Shown piece by piece: positions 17,444 to 26,059 of a stretch of DNA of 64,000 nucleotides; within the stretch, counting starts at the first letter, position 1; every line of letters begins with the position of its first letter. Made by a program: the position numbers and the translations under genes. Below the pieces are notes generated by a model. That model ran no database searches and had not been told where the DNA came from. It was given only the letters and a program-made list of their open reading frames with translations. The DNA comes from Lentisphaerota bacterium (GTDB lineage: Bacteria; Verrucomicrobiota; Lentisphaeria; Oligosphaerales; JABHEG01), in assembly GCA_018676675.1 (NCBI GenBank), contig JABHEG010000003.1:26951-90950 (forward strand). The letters are read 5' to 3'.

Positions 17444-19036
17444 TCAGTTCAGCAGCTTGAGCGCGTTGAGCAGGACACCTGCCGCGACAGCGGAGCCAAT
17501 CACTCCGGCCACGTTCGGGCCCATTGCGTGCATCAGAAGGAAGTTGTGTGGGTCGTCTTCGAGGCCGACCTTGTTGACGACGCGTGCCGCCATGGGGACG
17601 GCGGACACACCAGCCGCACCTATCAGCGGATTGACCTTCCCGCCGGTGAGTCGGTGCATGATCTTGCCCAGGAGGACGCCGCTGACCGTTCCGATCATGA
17701 AGGCGACCAGACCAAGAACGAGGATGCCGACCGTCTGCAAATTGAGAAATTTGTCGGCGGACAGTTTTGAGCCGACCGTCAGGCCAAGGAAGATGGTCAC
17801 AATGTTGATCAGGGCATTCTGGGCCGTGTTACTCAGTCGGTCCACAACGCCGCATTCGCGCAGCAGGTTTCCAAACATGAGCATGCTGATCAAGGGCGCG
17901 GCATCCGGCAGCAACAGAGCGCAGAGGAGGGTGATGCTTACGGGGAAGCAGATCTTCTCCAATGGCGAGACGTAACGCAACTGAGCCATGCGGACCTTGC
18001 GTTCCTCGACAGTGGTGAAGAACCGCATCAATGGCGGCTGGATGATGGGGACCAGCGCCATGTAGGAGTACGCCGCAACGGCTATGGCACCGAGAAGACT
18101 CGGAGATAGCCGCCCGGCAAGGAAAATTGCGGTTGGGCCATCCGCACCTCCAATGATCCCGATCGAGGCAGCGTCACGGAGGGAGAAGTCGATTCCAGGG
18201 ACCCACTGTGAGAGGGCGAGGGCGCCCAGCAAGGCCACAAAAATGCCCATTTGAGCAGCTGCCCCCAGCAGGGCGGTCATCGGGTTGGCGATGAGTGGGC
18301 CGAAGTCGGTCATCGCGCCAACGCCCATGAAGATGAGAAGCGGGAAGACTCCTGTCTCGACACCGACATGGTAGACCATTCCCAGGATTCCGTCAGGCCC
18401 GGCCAGATTGGCGTGCGGAATGTTGGTCATGATGGCGCCGAAGCCGATCGGGACCAGGAGCAGGGGCTCGAAGTTCTTCCCGATCGCGAGATAGAGAAGA
18501 AGAACGCCTACGCCGATCATGAGAACGCGCCCGATCCCAAGGGTCCAATCGTTACGTGTCTGGGCGATGAGCTCGCAGATCCCCGTACTGCGCCAGAGAT
18601 TCGTGGCCAGCGTCTTGAGTTCCAGATTTTGGTCGGCGCTACCGATGGCGGAATCATGAGCGACCGGCAGGGGTTCGAGAAGGAACAGAGCTGGTCCGCC
18701 GACTTTCAGGTGTTGCCCTAAGTGGATGTTGACCGCTTTGACGCGGTACGTCTGACCGGCTTCAAGGTGGGCTTTGCTACGCCGTGGGGCGTCCTTCTGG
18801 GTGAACTTGAGAACGCAGAGCTCACGTCCTGGACGCACGAGCTGATTCGGTTCGGCGCTCACACCATAGACGGTTGCCGGATCCGGCCACACGTAACGCA
18901 CAGCAACCGTACCGTCGACCTGGGGATCGAGCCTGAACACATCGGTTGAGGGCGTGGCGCTTCCAGCTGAACCAAAGCTGGCAGCGGCCAGGCACATCGC
19001 GAAGAGCATGAGCAACGGGGCAGTTCGGAGTTTCAT
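17444..19036 (-). CDS. oadB: Sodium ion-translocating decarboxylase, beta subunit
   Basis: A 530-residue integral membrane protein (7 more residues if ATG 19057 is used). An N-terminal signal-like segment and a roughly 130-residue soluble beta domain precede the canonical OadB/GcdB/MmdB core. This core has about ten membrane segments and the diagnostic [19 protein letters not shown] (about 285-303), whose Asp is required for Na+ transport in Klebsiella OadB. Decarboxylation of the biotin-bound carboxyl group drives Na+ export. The extra N-terminal domain is longer than in classical OadB. It follows oadG and oadA, completing the pump. Such pumps are typical of fermentative anaerobes. Confidence 0.9.
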   Translation of the reverse strand: MKLRTAPLLMLFAMCLAAASFGSAGSATPSTDVFRLDPQVDGTVAVRYVWPDPATVYGVSAEPNQLVRPGRELCVLKFTQKDAPRRSKAHLEAGQTYRVKAVNIHLGQHLKVGGPALFLLEPLPVAHDSAIGSADQNLELKTLATNLWRSTGICELIAQTRNDWTLGIGRVLMIGVGVLLLYLAIGKNFEPLLLVPIGFGAIMTNIPHANLAGPDGILGMVYHVGVETGVFPLLIFMGVGAMTDFGPLIANPMTALLGAAAQMGIFVALLGALALSQWVPGIDFSLRDAASIGIIGGADGPTAIFLAGRLSPSLLGAIAVAAYSYMALVPIIQPPLMRFFTTVEERKVRMAQLRYVSPLEKICFPVSITLLCALLLPDAAPLISMLMFGNLLRECGVVDRLSNTAQNALINIVTIFLGLTVGSKLSADKFLNLQTVGILVLGLVAFMIGTVSGVLLGKIMHRLTGGKVNPLIGAAGVSAVPMAARVVNKVGLEDDPHNFLLMHAMGPNVAGVIGSAVAAGVLLNALKLLN

Positions 19037-19077
19037 TCCGATGGGGACCTCAATCATTCGAAATATTCATGTTGCGG

Positions 19078-19103
19078 GGCCTTGAGCGGAAACGCTTGAG
19101 GCC
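19078..19103 (-). other. Intercistronic stem-loop between oadA and oadB
   Basis: An 11-bp stem (two G-T wobbles in RNA) closes a GAAA tetraloop in the 152 bases between oadA and oadB. No U-run follows, so it is more likely an mRNA stability or processing hairpin that sets subunit ratios than a full terminator. This role is inferred. Confidence 0.35.
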
Positions 19104-19188
19104 CGGAACGCCTGCAGCACCTTGCCGGGGGGCGGGCAGCGGCTGAGCAAAAGGCCAGCCGCAACGCCCGGGTGCGGGAGGGCCGAGC

Positions 19189-21036
19189 CTAGATGCTGAC
19201 CAGCACCTGCCCTGTCTTCACCGTGTCACCTGCATTCACATGGACTTGCTGCACCGTTCCGCCGCCGGGGGCCTTTACCTCGACTTCCATTTTCATGGAC
19301 TCAAGGACCAGAAGGGTGTCGCCTTCGTTCACGGCTGTGCCGGGGGTTGCCACAATCCTGAGAACGCTTCCCGGGAGGGGGGCCTCGACGGGGGTGCCTT
19401 CACCAGCGGCGGCCGCGGGGGCCGGCGCTGCTGCTGGGGCCGGCGCTGCTGCCGGGGCCGGTGCGGCTGCTGGAGCCGGGGTCACGCTCTTGATCTGCGT
19501 TGCCCCGTCGCCGGCGGAGGGTTCCACGGCGACGTTGTACTGCTGCCCGTTGACCGTGACAATGTACGTGCCGGCATCGGGTGAGGCGCTCTTAGGCGGA
19601 GTGGTCGTGCTCTGCGGGGCGGCCGTGGTATCGGCCTTATAGCGGATTCCGCTTGGGGCTTCGCCTTTCAGATAGGCCAGCCCTTTGTCCTCGCAACAGG
19701 CGACGATGAAGATGTTCTCTTCGGTCTCTTCGAGGCCAGCTTCCTGAAGCTTCTTGCGCGCTGGCTCGATACCCAGCTCGGGATTGGCATCATTGATGTC
19801 AACCGGGACGGCTGTGGTTGGCTCAAGCTCCAACTGTTCCGAAGCGATCTTGACGATCTCCGGATCGGCAGGTGCCGGTGTGCGTCCGAAGTAGCCAAGG
19901 ACCATCTTGCCGTAGCCATCGGTGATGCGGTTCCACGGGCCCTGTGTAACGTTAGCAAAGGCCTGCTGGAAGTAGAACTGTGAGACGGGTGTCACCGAGG
20001 TCCCGTAGCCGCCGCGTTCGACGACTTCGCGCATGGCCTTGATCACGTCCGGATAGAGGTGCATGCAGTTGTTGTCACGCATCATCTGGGTGTTTGCGGT
20101 CAGGGCTCCACCAGGCATTGGGGAGAGAGTGATGAACGGGTTCGTCTCCTTGGCCTCCGGCGGCATGAAGTACTTGTCCATCGCCTCGATGAAGATCTCC
20201 TCTGCTTCGAGGTACTTCTCGTAGTCGATATCCAAGGTGTACTCGGATCCTTTGAGCTGATGCCACATGGTGAGGATGTCCGGGGCACCGGTGCCTCCGC
20301 TGACCGGGCGCATGGAGACGTCGATGACATCGGCTCCGGCCTCGATCGCAGCCATGAGGGACGTGACGCCTATGCCTGCCGTGCAGTGTGTATGCATCTC
20401 GACGTCCACGCCTTCCGGGAGGAGCTTCTTGGCCTGCTTGACCGTCTCATAGATTGTGGCAGGCGGGGTTGTTCCCGAGGCATCTTTGAAGCACAGGCTG
20501 TGGAAAGAGATATGGGCCTCGAGAATCTCCTTCACCTTGTCAATGTAGAATTCCGCGCTGTGGGGATAGGGATCGCTCACGCCCGGCGGAAGGCCCATGA
20601 GGGTGACCACGATCTGGTGCTGCAGGCCGTTGTCATTGATGCACTGGCCGGAGTATTCCAGGTTGCGGACATCATTGAGGGCATCGAAGTTGCGGATCGT
20701 GCTGATGCCGTGCTTCTTGAACATCTTCGCGTGGAGGTTGATGATGTCCCGCGGCTGGGAGCTGAGTCCCACGACGTTTGCTCCCCGTGCCAGCGTCTGC
20801 AGGTTCACGTTGGGCCCGACCACTTCACGGGCCTGATCCATCATGTCAAACGCATCCTGCTGGCAGTAGAAGTAGAGGCTCTGGAAGCGCGCCCCGCCAC
20901 CGATCTCAAAGTGATCCGTGCCGGCAGCGACAGAGGCTTCCAGGGCGGGCATGAAGTCTTCTGTCTTCACGCGTGCTCCGAGAACGGACTGGAAGCCGTC
21001 CCGGAAGGAGAGATCCATAAAACGGATTTTCTTCAT
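19189..21036 (-). CDS. oadA: Oxaloacetate decarboxylase-type carboxyltransferase (alpha subunit) with biotinyl domain
   Basis: A 615-residue protein. Residues 1-470 form the carboxyltransferase TIM barrel: metal ligand in MDLSFRDGFQS (7-17), carbamylated-Lys motif LCFKDASG (about 178), and HTHCTAGIGV (about 210). An Ala/Pro linker (about 520-545) leads to a biotinyl-lipoyl domain with the biotin site ESMKME near residue 580. It moves a carboxyl group from a keto acid (oxaloacetate in classical pumps) to biotin, and OadB then decarboxylates it. The barrel departs from textbook OadA (FRDGFQS rather than LRDAHQS), so the acid used could be a different one such as a methylmalonyl or glutaconyl derivative. 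Confidence 0.88.
   Translation of the reverse strand: MKKIRFMDLSFRDGFQSVLGARVKTEDFMPALEASVAAGTDHFEIGGGARFQSLYFYCQQDAFDMMDQAREVVGPNVNLQTLARGANVVGLSSQPRDIINLHAKMFKKHGISTIRNFDALNDVRNLEYSGQCINDNGLQHQIVVTLMGLPPGVSDPYPHSAEFYIDKVKEILEAHISFHSLCFKDASGTTPPATIYETVKQAKKLLPEGVDVEMHTHCTAGIGVTSLMAAIEAGADVIDVSMRPVSGGTGAPDILTMWHQLKGSEYTLDIDYEKYLEAEEIFIEAMDKYFMPPEAKETNPFITLSPMPGGALTANTQMMRDNNCMHLYPDVIKAMREVVERGGYGTSVTPVSQFYFQQAFANVTQGPWNRITDGYGKMVLGYFGRTPAPADPEIVKIASEQLELEPTTAVPVDINDANPELGIEPARKKLQEAGLEETEENIFIVACCEDKGLAYLKGEAPSGIRYKADTTAAPQSTTTPPKSASPDAGTYIVTVNGQQYNVAVEPSAGDGATQIKSVTPAPAAAPAPAAAPAPAAAPAPAAAAGEGTPVEAPLPGSVLRIVATPGTAVNEGDTLLVLESMKMEVEVKAPGGGTVQQVHVNAGDTVKTGQVLVSI
19418..19481 (-). repeat. 18-bp tandem repeat coding the Ala/Pro biotin-arm linker
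   Basis: Three and a half near-identical 18-base units (19418-19435, 19436-19453, 19454-19471, partial to 19481) encode the Ala-Pro-Ala linker before the biotinyl domain of OadA. Such swinging-arm linkers are usual in biotin enzymes, and the repeat array could vary in copy number between strains. Confidence 0.8.
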
Positions 21037-21109
21037 AGTTACGTTCCGCTGCCTTCCTTTACAGCATCGCCTATTCTAGTGTCTGTTGAACCACAAAATT
21101 CTGCTGGAT

Positions 21110-21370
21110 TTAGTCCTGTCTCTCGGCTCGGTAGCGCTCAATGGCGGCGCTCAAAACCGCGATCAGAATGCCCTGATTCTGCAGGGAGTCCTGAGGAGCG
21201 GCGGGCGCTCCTGCGGCGGGGGCGGACGAGGCGGTCGCGTCAGCGTCAGGGCTTGACTGGGCCAGCAGGCGAGATGAGAACCCGATCCAAAGCGACATGA
21301 TGACGAGAAAGGCGAAGACGGTGCCCATGCCCAAGGCCATGAGCAGCAGGCCGTCGTTGAGTGTATTCAT
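21110..21370 (-). CDS. oadG: OadG-family decarboxylase gamma subunit
   Basis: An 86-residue small membrane protein. One N-terminal membrane helix (about 8-28, LLLMALGMGTVFAFLVIMSLW) carries the family Gly-Met-Gly-x-Val-Phe signature. An Ala/Pro-rich cytoplasmic linker and a short charged C-terminal helix (LIAVLSAAIERYRAERQD) follow. OadG tethers the alpha and beta subunits of Na+-pumping decarboxylases. GAGG lies upstream of the ATG. It is the first gene of the oadG-oadA-oadB operon, 73 bases before oadA. Confidence 0.85.
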   Translation of the reverse strand: MNTLNDGLLLMALGMGTVFAFLVIMSLWIGFSSRLLAQSSPDADATASSAPAAGAPAAPQDSLQNQGILIAVLSAAIERYRAERQD

Positions 21371-21793
21371 CTGGCGACCTCAGTTGTCTGGTCACGAAGC
21401 TCTGCTATCGTCCAGGCAAGTCTGGACGCGTATCGACGGTAGGCGACGCGTTCTGCCCTGATCCGGAAATCTGGATCAGGACACACGTTTGTGTGCGGGC
21501 AGAGCCGCCTCAGAAACAGCACCCTCCGCCCCGGGCGGGACGCAGGAAGTCCACAATATACAGCCTAGGCAGCGGTTGGCAAAGCCAGTTCTTGTGTCCT
21601 TTGCATCACTTGGATCGGTGGAAAAGATGGTGTTCAGACGTGGCGAAGCTCGGTGCGCGCCTCTATTATTGGGCTTTGCCCACCCAGTGATGGTGTCTGG
21701 GCCTGTCAGGCCCGAAGCGGTTGTTTTAAGGGAGTGCCTCTGGGTTGGCATGGCCTGGTTGAAGCGTCTCGGGCGGATGCGAGGAGATGTAAA
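21371..21793. promoter_or_regulatory. Divergent intergenic region between oadG and the FGGY kinase gene
   Basis: The 423 bases between two outward-facing genes must hold both promoters. A strong inverted repeat CCTGATCC...GGATCAGG (21457-21480, 8-bp perfect stem extendable by three pairs) lies about 85 bases upstream of oadG. It is a candidate operator or transcript hairpin. A shorter GGGCC/GGCCC repeat sits near 21700. No convincing -35/-10 pair or coding sequence was found. Confidence 0.4.
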
Positions 21794-23305
21794 ATGAGTT
21801 ACCTGGGGTTGGATATCGGGACGTCAGGCTGCAAAGCGGTCGTCTTCAGCGCTGATGGGGAGGAGCTTTCTCAGGCTCATTGTGAGTACGCGACCTTGAT
21901 GCCGCAACCGGGATGGGCGGAACTGGACTCCCGGATGGTGATGAGGGCTTGCCGCGGCGTTCTGGCGGAGGCCGCCATGCCATGGCGGAACCAGGATCCG
22001 GTAGAAGGGATTGGTGTGTCCAGCCAGGGCGAGGCGTTCACAGCTGTCGGGGCTGACGGCGAGGTCCTTAACAACGCGATGGTGTCATTCGACACCCGTG
22101 CCGCTGAGCTTTCGGCGACATGGAGTGAGGCGTTCGGGACGGAGCGCCTCTACGAGTTGACCGGGCACACAGCACATCCGATGTTCACCATTTTCAAGCT
22201 GCTGTGGATCAAGGAGAACCAGCCTCAGGTGTGGCGCAGGGCAACCGCGTTTTACTGCTTTGAGGATCTTCTGCATCACGAGTTGGGGGTCGATCCGGCA
22301 ATCAGCTACCCCCTGGCAGGGCGAACCATGATGTTCAACGTCTCCCGGCACGAGTGGGACGATGCCATTCTTCGCGCCGTTGATCTGGCCCCGGACAGGT
22401 TGGCTCGCCCCATGCCGTCAGGTCGACTTGCGGGGACGATACCTGATGATGTTTGTGCCGAGCTGGGGCTGAAGCCGGGAGCGGCTGTGACGACGGGTGG
22501 ACATGATCAGCCCTGCGGGGCGTTGGGAGCTGGAGTCCTTCAGTCCGGTGATGCCGTGTACGGAATGGGCACCACAGAGTGCATCACTCCGGCGTTCGAG
22601 AAACCTGTCTTCAGCCGGGAACTGTGCGCCTCGAATCTGTGCACATACGACCACACTGTCGCCGGGATGTACACCACGGTGGCTTTCTCATTGACGGGTG
22701 GCAATCTGTTCCGCTGGTACCGGGACGAATGGGCGCAGAAGGAGGCCGAGCAGGCTGAGCGGACGGGGCAGGATGTCTACGCCTTGCTGCTGGAGTCGCT
22801 GCCCGAGGATCCCACTGACCTACTAGTCGTTCCCCACTTCACCCCGACAGGGACACCTGCATTTGACACCAACCCTCTGAGTGCGATTCTCGGGGCCAAA
22901 CTGAGCACGACTCGACAGGAGGTGTTGAAGGCCCTTCTCGAGGGCGTGACCATGGAAATGAAACTGAATGTGCAGATTCTGGAGGACGCGGGGGTTGACA
23001 TCAATCTGTTCACCGCGACAGGGGGAGGGGCGCGGAGTTCGACGATGGTCCAGCTCAAGGCGGACGTTCTGGACCGCCCGATTCGTACCGTGGAAGTGAC
23101 TGAAGCGGGATGCCTTGGGGCTGCCATGTTGGCGCGCCATGCGTTGGCTGGGGAAGCTCTGGGTGAGATTGCCGACCGGTGGGTCCGGCCGGCGGCGCTG
23201 ATAGAGCCCGACTCGCAGCGAGCATCCCGGTATGCCGAGACGTTCGCGGCGTACCGCCGTCTCTATCCCGCCCTGCAGGAGTTGCGCGGAACCGTTGGGG
23301 TATAA
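21794..23305 (+). CDS. FGGY-family carbohydrate kinase (xylulokinase-like)
   Basis: A 503-residue kinase. ATG 21794 is chosen for the GAGGAG upstream and because it gives MSYLGLDIGTSGCKAVVF, the phosphate-1 motif at the usual position. The catalytic Asp lies in TGGHDQPCGALGAG (about 234-247). The adenosine region is ATGGGARSS (about 412). Overall length and order match xylulokinase and related ribulo/xylulokinases. It phosphorylates a ketose or polyol after uptake. It is followed 78 bases later by an isomerase-like gene, giving the usual isomerase-kinase pair for pentose or deoxyhexose breakdown. The exact sugar is not deducible. Confidence 0.88.
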   Translation: MSYLGLDIGTSGCKAVVFSADGEELSQAHCEYATLMPQPGWAELDSRMVMRACRGVLAEAAMPWRNQDPVEGIGVSSQGEAFTAVGADGEVLNNAMVSFDTRAAELSATWSEAFGTERLYELTGHTAHPMFTIFKLLWIKENQPQVWRRATAFYCFEDLLHHELGVDPAISYPLAGRTMMFNVSRHEWDDAILRAVDLAPDRLARPMPSGRLAGTIPDDVCAELGLKPGAAVTTGGHDQPCGALGAGVLQSGDAVYGMGTTECITPAFEKPVFSRELCASNLCTYDHTVAGMYTTVAFSLTGGNLFRWYRDEWAQKEAEQAERTGQDVYALLLESLPEDPTDLLVVPHFTPTGTPAFDTNPLSAILGAKLSTTRQEVLKALLEGVTMEMKLNVQILEDAGVDINLFTATGGGARSSTMVQLKADVLDRPIRTVEVTEAGCLGAAMLARHALAGEALGEIADRWVRPAALIEPDSQRASRYAETFAAYRRLYPALQELRGTVGV

Positions 23306-23383
23306 CGAAGGGCGGCATCAGCGCTTAGCTGAAAATCGCACGCAAAACTGTGACGTAGATCGCACCGAAGAAGGAGATACGTA

Positions 23384-24766
23384 ATGATCACTCCGAAGGT
23401 TGGCTTTATCGTCTATGGCGTTCACAAGGATGGGTTGCAGGACCCGATGGGGACCCCGTTCATTGACGACAAGATCGTGGCGGCCTCGAAGGCAGCACTG
23501 CGGGCAGCCGGAGTTGAGTTGGTCGAGTATGGCTTGGTCGTGGCAAGCAAAGCGGAAGCTCAGGCAGCCATGAAGAGCATGCGCGATGACGACAGCATTG
23601 ACTGCGTCGTGCTGTTCTCCGGTACCTGGGTCTGGGCCGCTCACATGATAGGGGCCGTGCGCGACTATGCCAAGACCGGCAAGGGGTTGGTCGTCTGGAC
23701 TCACCCCGGCTCCCAGGGCTGGCGTCCGGTTGGCGGATTGGTTATGCAGGGGGCGTTGAAGGAGGTGGGGATTGCCCATCGCTTCGTCTACGGTGCAGCT
23801 TCGGACCCCGCTGATGTCGAACGTGTCGTGAGTTACTGCCAGGCTGCCCACCTGAAGAACATGCTCAATCTCTCGACTATCGGGACGTTTGGCGGCCGCG
23901 GGATGGGGCAAACGTGTGGCGCTGCCGATCCCTCGCAGTGGATGCGAATGTTCGGTGTTGACATCGACTCTCGGGACACGGCTGAACTTGTCAAGACAGC
24001 TGAGGCCGTCACCGGCAGCGAATTGGCTGCCTTGGAGCCGAGGATCAAAGCCCTCTTCGGTACGATACCTGAAAACGATGTTGTGAATGAACGCTCGATT
24101 CGGCTCTATCTGGCCCTGCGCAAGTTGGTGGAGGCCAATGGGTGGGATTTCTACACCATTCAGTCGTTTCCCGGTTTTGGCGATGAGTATTGTGCGACCT
24201 GCTTCGCTCAGAGCATGATGCTGGATGATGGCTTCGGCACCTCGACGTTGGGAGACTTCAACACGGCCTTGACCGTCTTGCTCCTCACAAAGCTCAGCCC
24301 GGAACCAGTTTACTACGGTGACCTCCAACACGTTGACAAAGCGACCAACGAAATCAAGATCATCGGGGACGGGGCATGCCCTCCGTCGCTGGCCGGCGAG
24401 CTTGGCCCGGCAGGGTTCGCCGAGCATGGCATCCCAACAGAAGGCGAAGCCGGTGGCCTTTCGGTCAAATTGGTCTGCAAGGTTGGCGAGGGGGTACTGG
24501 CTCGTTTGGGACGCTTGAACGGCCGTTTCCAGATGGTGATCACTCGCGGATCGATCTTCGAGCCCCCCCCCGAAGCGCTTGAGCAGCGCAAGCTGGAATG
24601 CGGAATTCCTTTCTGGCCGCACGGCTTCGTGAAGGCACACTGCGACATTGAGAAACTCCTCCAAAGCTGGAACAACGAGTATGCCTGTTTGGGATACGGG
24701 CTGCACCTGTACCCCGCTCTGGCTGACTTCTGCGAGCTGACCGGGATCGAGTCCATCCTGCCGTGA
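23384..24766 (+). CDS. L-fucose/L-arabinose isomerase-like protein
   Basis: A 460-residue protein with the three-domain layout of the fucose/arabinose isomerase superfamily. An N-terminal Rossmann-like domain (PKVGFIVYGVHKDG) is followed by a middle domain with CVVLFSGTWVWAAHM and a conserved TIGTFGGRGMG near residue 165. The C-terminal beta barrel includes ITRGSIFEPPPE and WPHGFVKAHCD. The Glu/Asp/His metal ligands typical of the family are plausibly in FPGFGDEYCATCFAQS and the final HCD. It would interconvert an aldose and a ketose feeding the kinase upstream. Which sugar is used remains open; many such homologues are annotated only as sugar isomerases. Confidence 0.75.
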   Translation: MITPKVGFIVYGVHKDGLQDPMGTPFIDDKIVAASKAALRAAGVELVEYGLVVASKAEAQAAMKSMRDDDSIDCVVLFSGTWVWAAHMIGAVRDYAKTGKGLVVWTHPGSQGWRPVGGLVMQGALKEVGIAHRFVYGAASDPADVERVVSYCQAAHLKNMLNLSTIGTFGGRGMGQTCGAADPSQWMRMFGVDIDSRDTAELVKTAEAVTGSELAALEPRIKALFGTIPENDVVNERSIRLYLALRKLVEANGWDFYTIQSFPGFGDEYCATCFAQSMMLDDGFGTSTLGDFNTALTVLLLTKLSPEPVYYGDLQHVDKATNEIKIIGDGACPPSLAGELGPAGFAEHGIPTEGEAGGLSVKLVCKVGEGVLARLGRLNGRFQMVITRGSIFEPPPEALEQRKLECGIPFWPHGFVKAHCDIEKLLQSWNNEYACLGYGLHLYPALADFCELTGIESILP

Positions 24767-25135
24767 CGCGACCCGGCGGCGTTGAGGGCCTTTGCCGGGA
24801 AGGTGGCGCGTCCCTCAATGCTACTGACTTTCTCCTGCCACTGCACTGGCGGAGAGGTCGCCGGATGGCACCGCCTCTCACATTGTCTGCTCTGTTAACG
24901 TGGGTGGGGGCGTCTCGACGCGTCCCACAACAGTGCGACTTGCTCAAGGTCCTGAGCCTAGTCGAAGGGCTGCCACCCGCGACCCCATCTTCGAGAAAGT
25001 CAATAGCACCGGCGCGTCCCCTCTCCGGTTGTCTCGCCGTTGCATGATGATTCCGTCCTCACTCGGTCGGCGGGGTATATTACCACCCCGCCGGCCTCGT
25101 CAGCCCGGTACTAATCGATTGCTTCGGAGGCACGC
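24767..25135. promoter_or_regulatory. Intergenic region upstream of hslO with a strong hairpin and a dispersed motif
   Basis: This 369-base gap holds no recognisable gene. At 24950-24969 it contains TCCTGAGCCTAGTCGAAGGG, a variant of a short motif that recurs in intergenic DNA of many unrelated bacteria. At 25068-25093 a 9-bp perfect GC stem (CGGCGGGGT/ACCCCGCCG) encloses an AT-rich 8-base loop, 42 bases before the hslO start. It may end the kinase-isomerase transcript or form part of the hslO leader. It is not a CIRCE element (no TTAGCACTC). Confidence 0.45.
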
Positions 25136-26020
25136 GTGTCTACAGATTTTCTGTGTCGAGGAATTCTCGACGACCTGAACATCCGCTTCTCCTACGCCGT
25201 GGTCACGGACGTCGCCAATGACGCCATTCTGGCCCATGATTGCGATCCGCTGTCGGGTCACATCCTCAGCCGCTCGTTATGTGCCGCCGTGTTGAGCGCT
25301 CCCCTTCTGAACGATGGTGAGCGTTACACGCTTCGCTGGAACTACTCGGGGGCCTGCAAGAATGTGGTGATTGATGTGGGAGCTTCTGCTGACGTTCGAG
25401 GGTTCGTGAACCCCGCCGATTTGCTGAGCAGGGCCGATCGTGAAGACCAGATTTATGGGGAGAGTGGGACGGTTGCGGCCATAAAGTCCACGCACGAACA
25501 GGTCCTGAATTCCGGGACGGTAGAGGCCGGACTTCTGGATCCGGTCGAGGACCTGGCGTTCTTTTTCTCGTTAAGCGATCAGGTAGAAACCGGTCTCTCG
25601 GCTCTGGTAGCGCTCGCCCAGGATGTTAAGCGACCCGTGAGGTTGTGCCAAGGGGTCATGATACAGGCGTTGCCCGATTGTGACTTGGCGGCGTTCGACG
25701 ACATTCGGGGACGGCTTCGGCAACCTGACGTCCGGGGCCTGCTGGAGGAGCCGCCTCTGGTGGACAACCACTTCGAGCTGATTGCCCGGGCCCTGGCCGG
25801 TGATGTCGACGGGCCATTGGGGTGGTCGTCCTTCCAGTCCCACCGCCCTGAGTTCCGCTGTGCTTGTGGTCGCGAACAGATCCTTCAGGTCGTTCGGACG
25901 CTACCCGCATCTGATATTCAGGATCAGATCGCCAAGGAGGAGGGGCTGCGGATCACCTGCACATTCTGCGCCCGTGTGCATACGGTGGCGCTGGATGAAC
26001 TGCAGAGCTTGATGGGCTGA
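25136..26020 (+). CDS. hslO: Hsp33 redox-regulated holdase chaperone
   Basis: A 294-residue protein of normal Hsp33 length starting at GTG with CGGAGG six bases upstream. The N-terminal domain includes the FSYAVVTDVANDA segment and the acidic-Gly region. The C-terminal redox switch is intact: Cys-x-Cys in FRCACGRE (about 240-247) and Cys-x-x-Cys in ITCTFCARVH (about 277-286). In E. coli these four cysteines bind Zn when reduced and form disulfides on oxidative heat stress, activating chaperone holding. It acts in the cytoplasm. It stands alone between a metabolic operon and a convergent epimerase gene. Confidence 0.93.
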   Translation: MSTDFLCRGILDDLNIRFSYAVVTDVANDAILAHDCDPLSGHILSRSLCAAVLSAPLLNDGERYTLRWNYSGACKNVVIDVGASADVRGFVNPADLLSRADREDQIYGESGTVAAIKSTHEQVLNSGTVEAGLLDPVEDLAFFFSLSDQVETGLSALVALAQDVKRPVRLCQGVMIQALPDCDLAAFDDIRGRLRQPDVRGLLEEPPLVDNHFELIARALAGDVDGPLGWSSFQSHRPEFRCACGREQILQVVRTLPASDIQDQIAKEEGLRITCTFCARVHTVALDELQSLMG

Positions 26021-26059
26021 CGTGCGGCGGGGTTGGGGCCTCGGGCCGGCGGCGGACGA

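Noticed and set aside
20059..21300. Plus-strand open frame (413 codons)
   Set aside because: It is antisense to oadA. The minus-strand gene has clear catalytic and biotin motifs.
23318..24706. Long open frame (462 codons) on the minus strand
   Set aside because: It lies antisense to the isomerase gene over its full length, with no ribosome site and a composition rich in Arg/His/Ser as expected for an antisense shadow.
24820..25135. CIRCE or sigma-32 type heat-shock control of hslO
   Set aside because: No TTAGCACTC-type inverted repeat and no convincing sigma-32 -35/-10 pair could be found.
26021..26059. GC-rich stretch between convergent hslO and the epimerase as an intrinsic terminator
   Set aside because: Only short GGCC/GGCCGGCG self-complementary pieces are present and no T-run, so the evidence is below what I would report.
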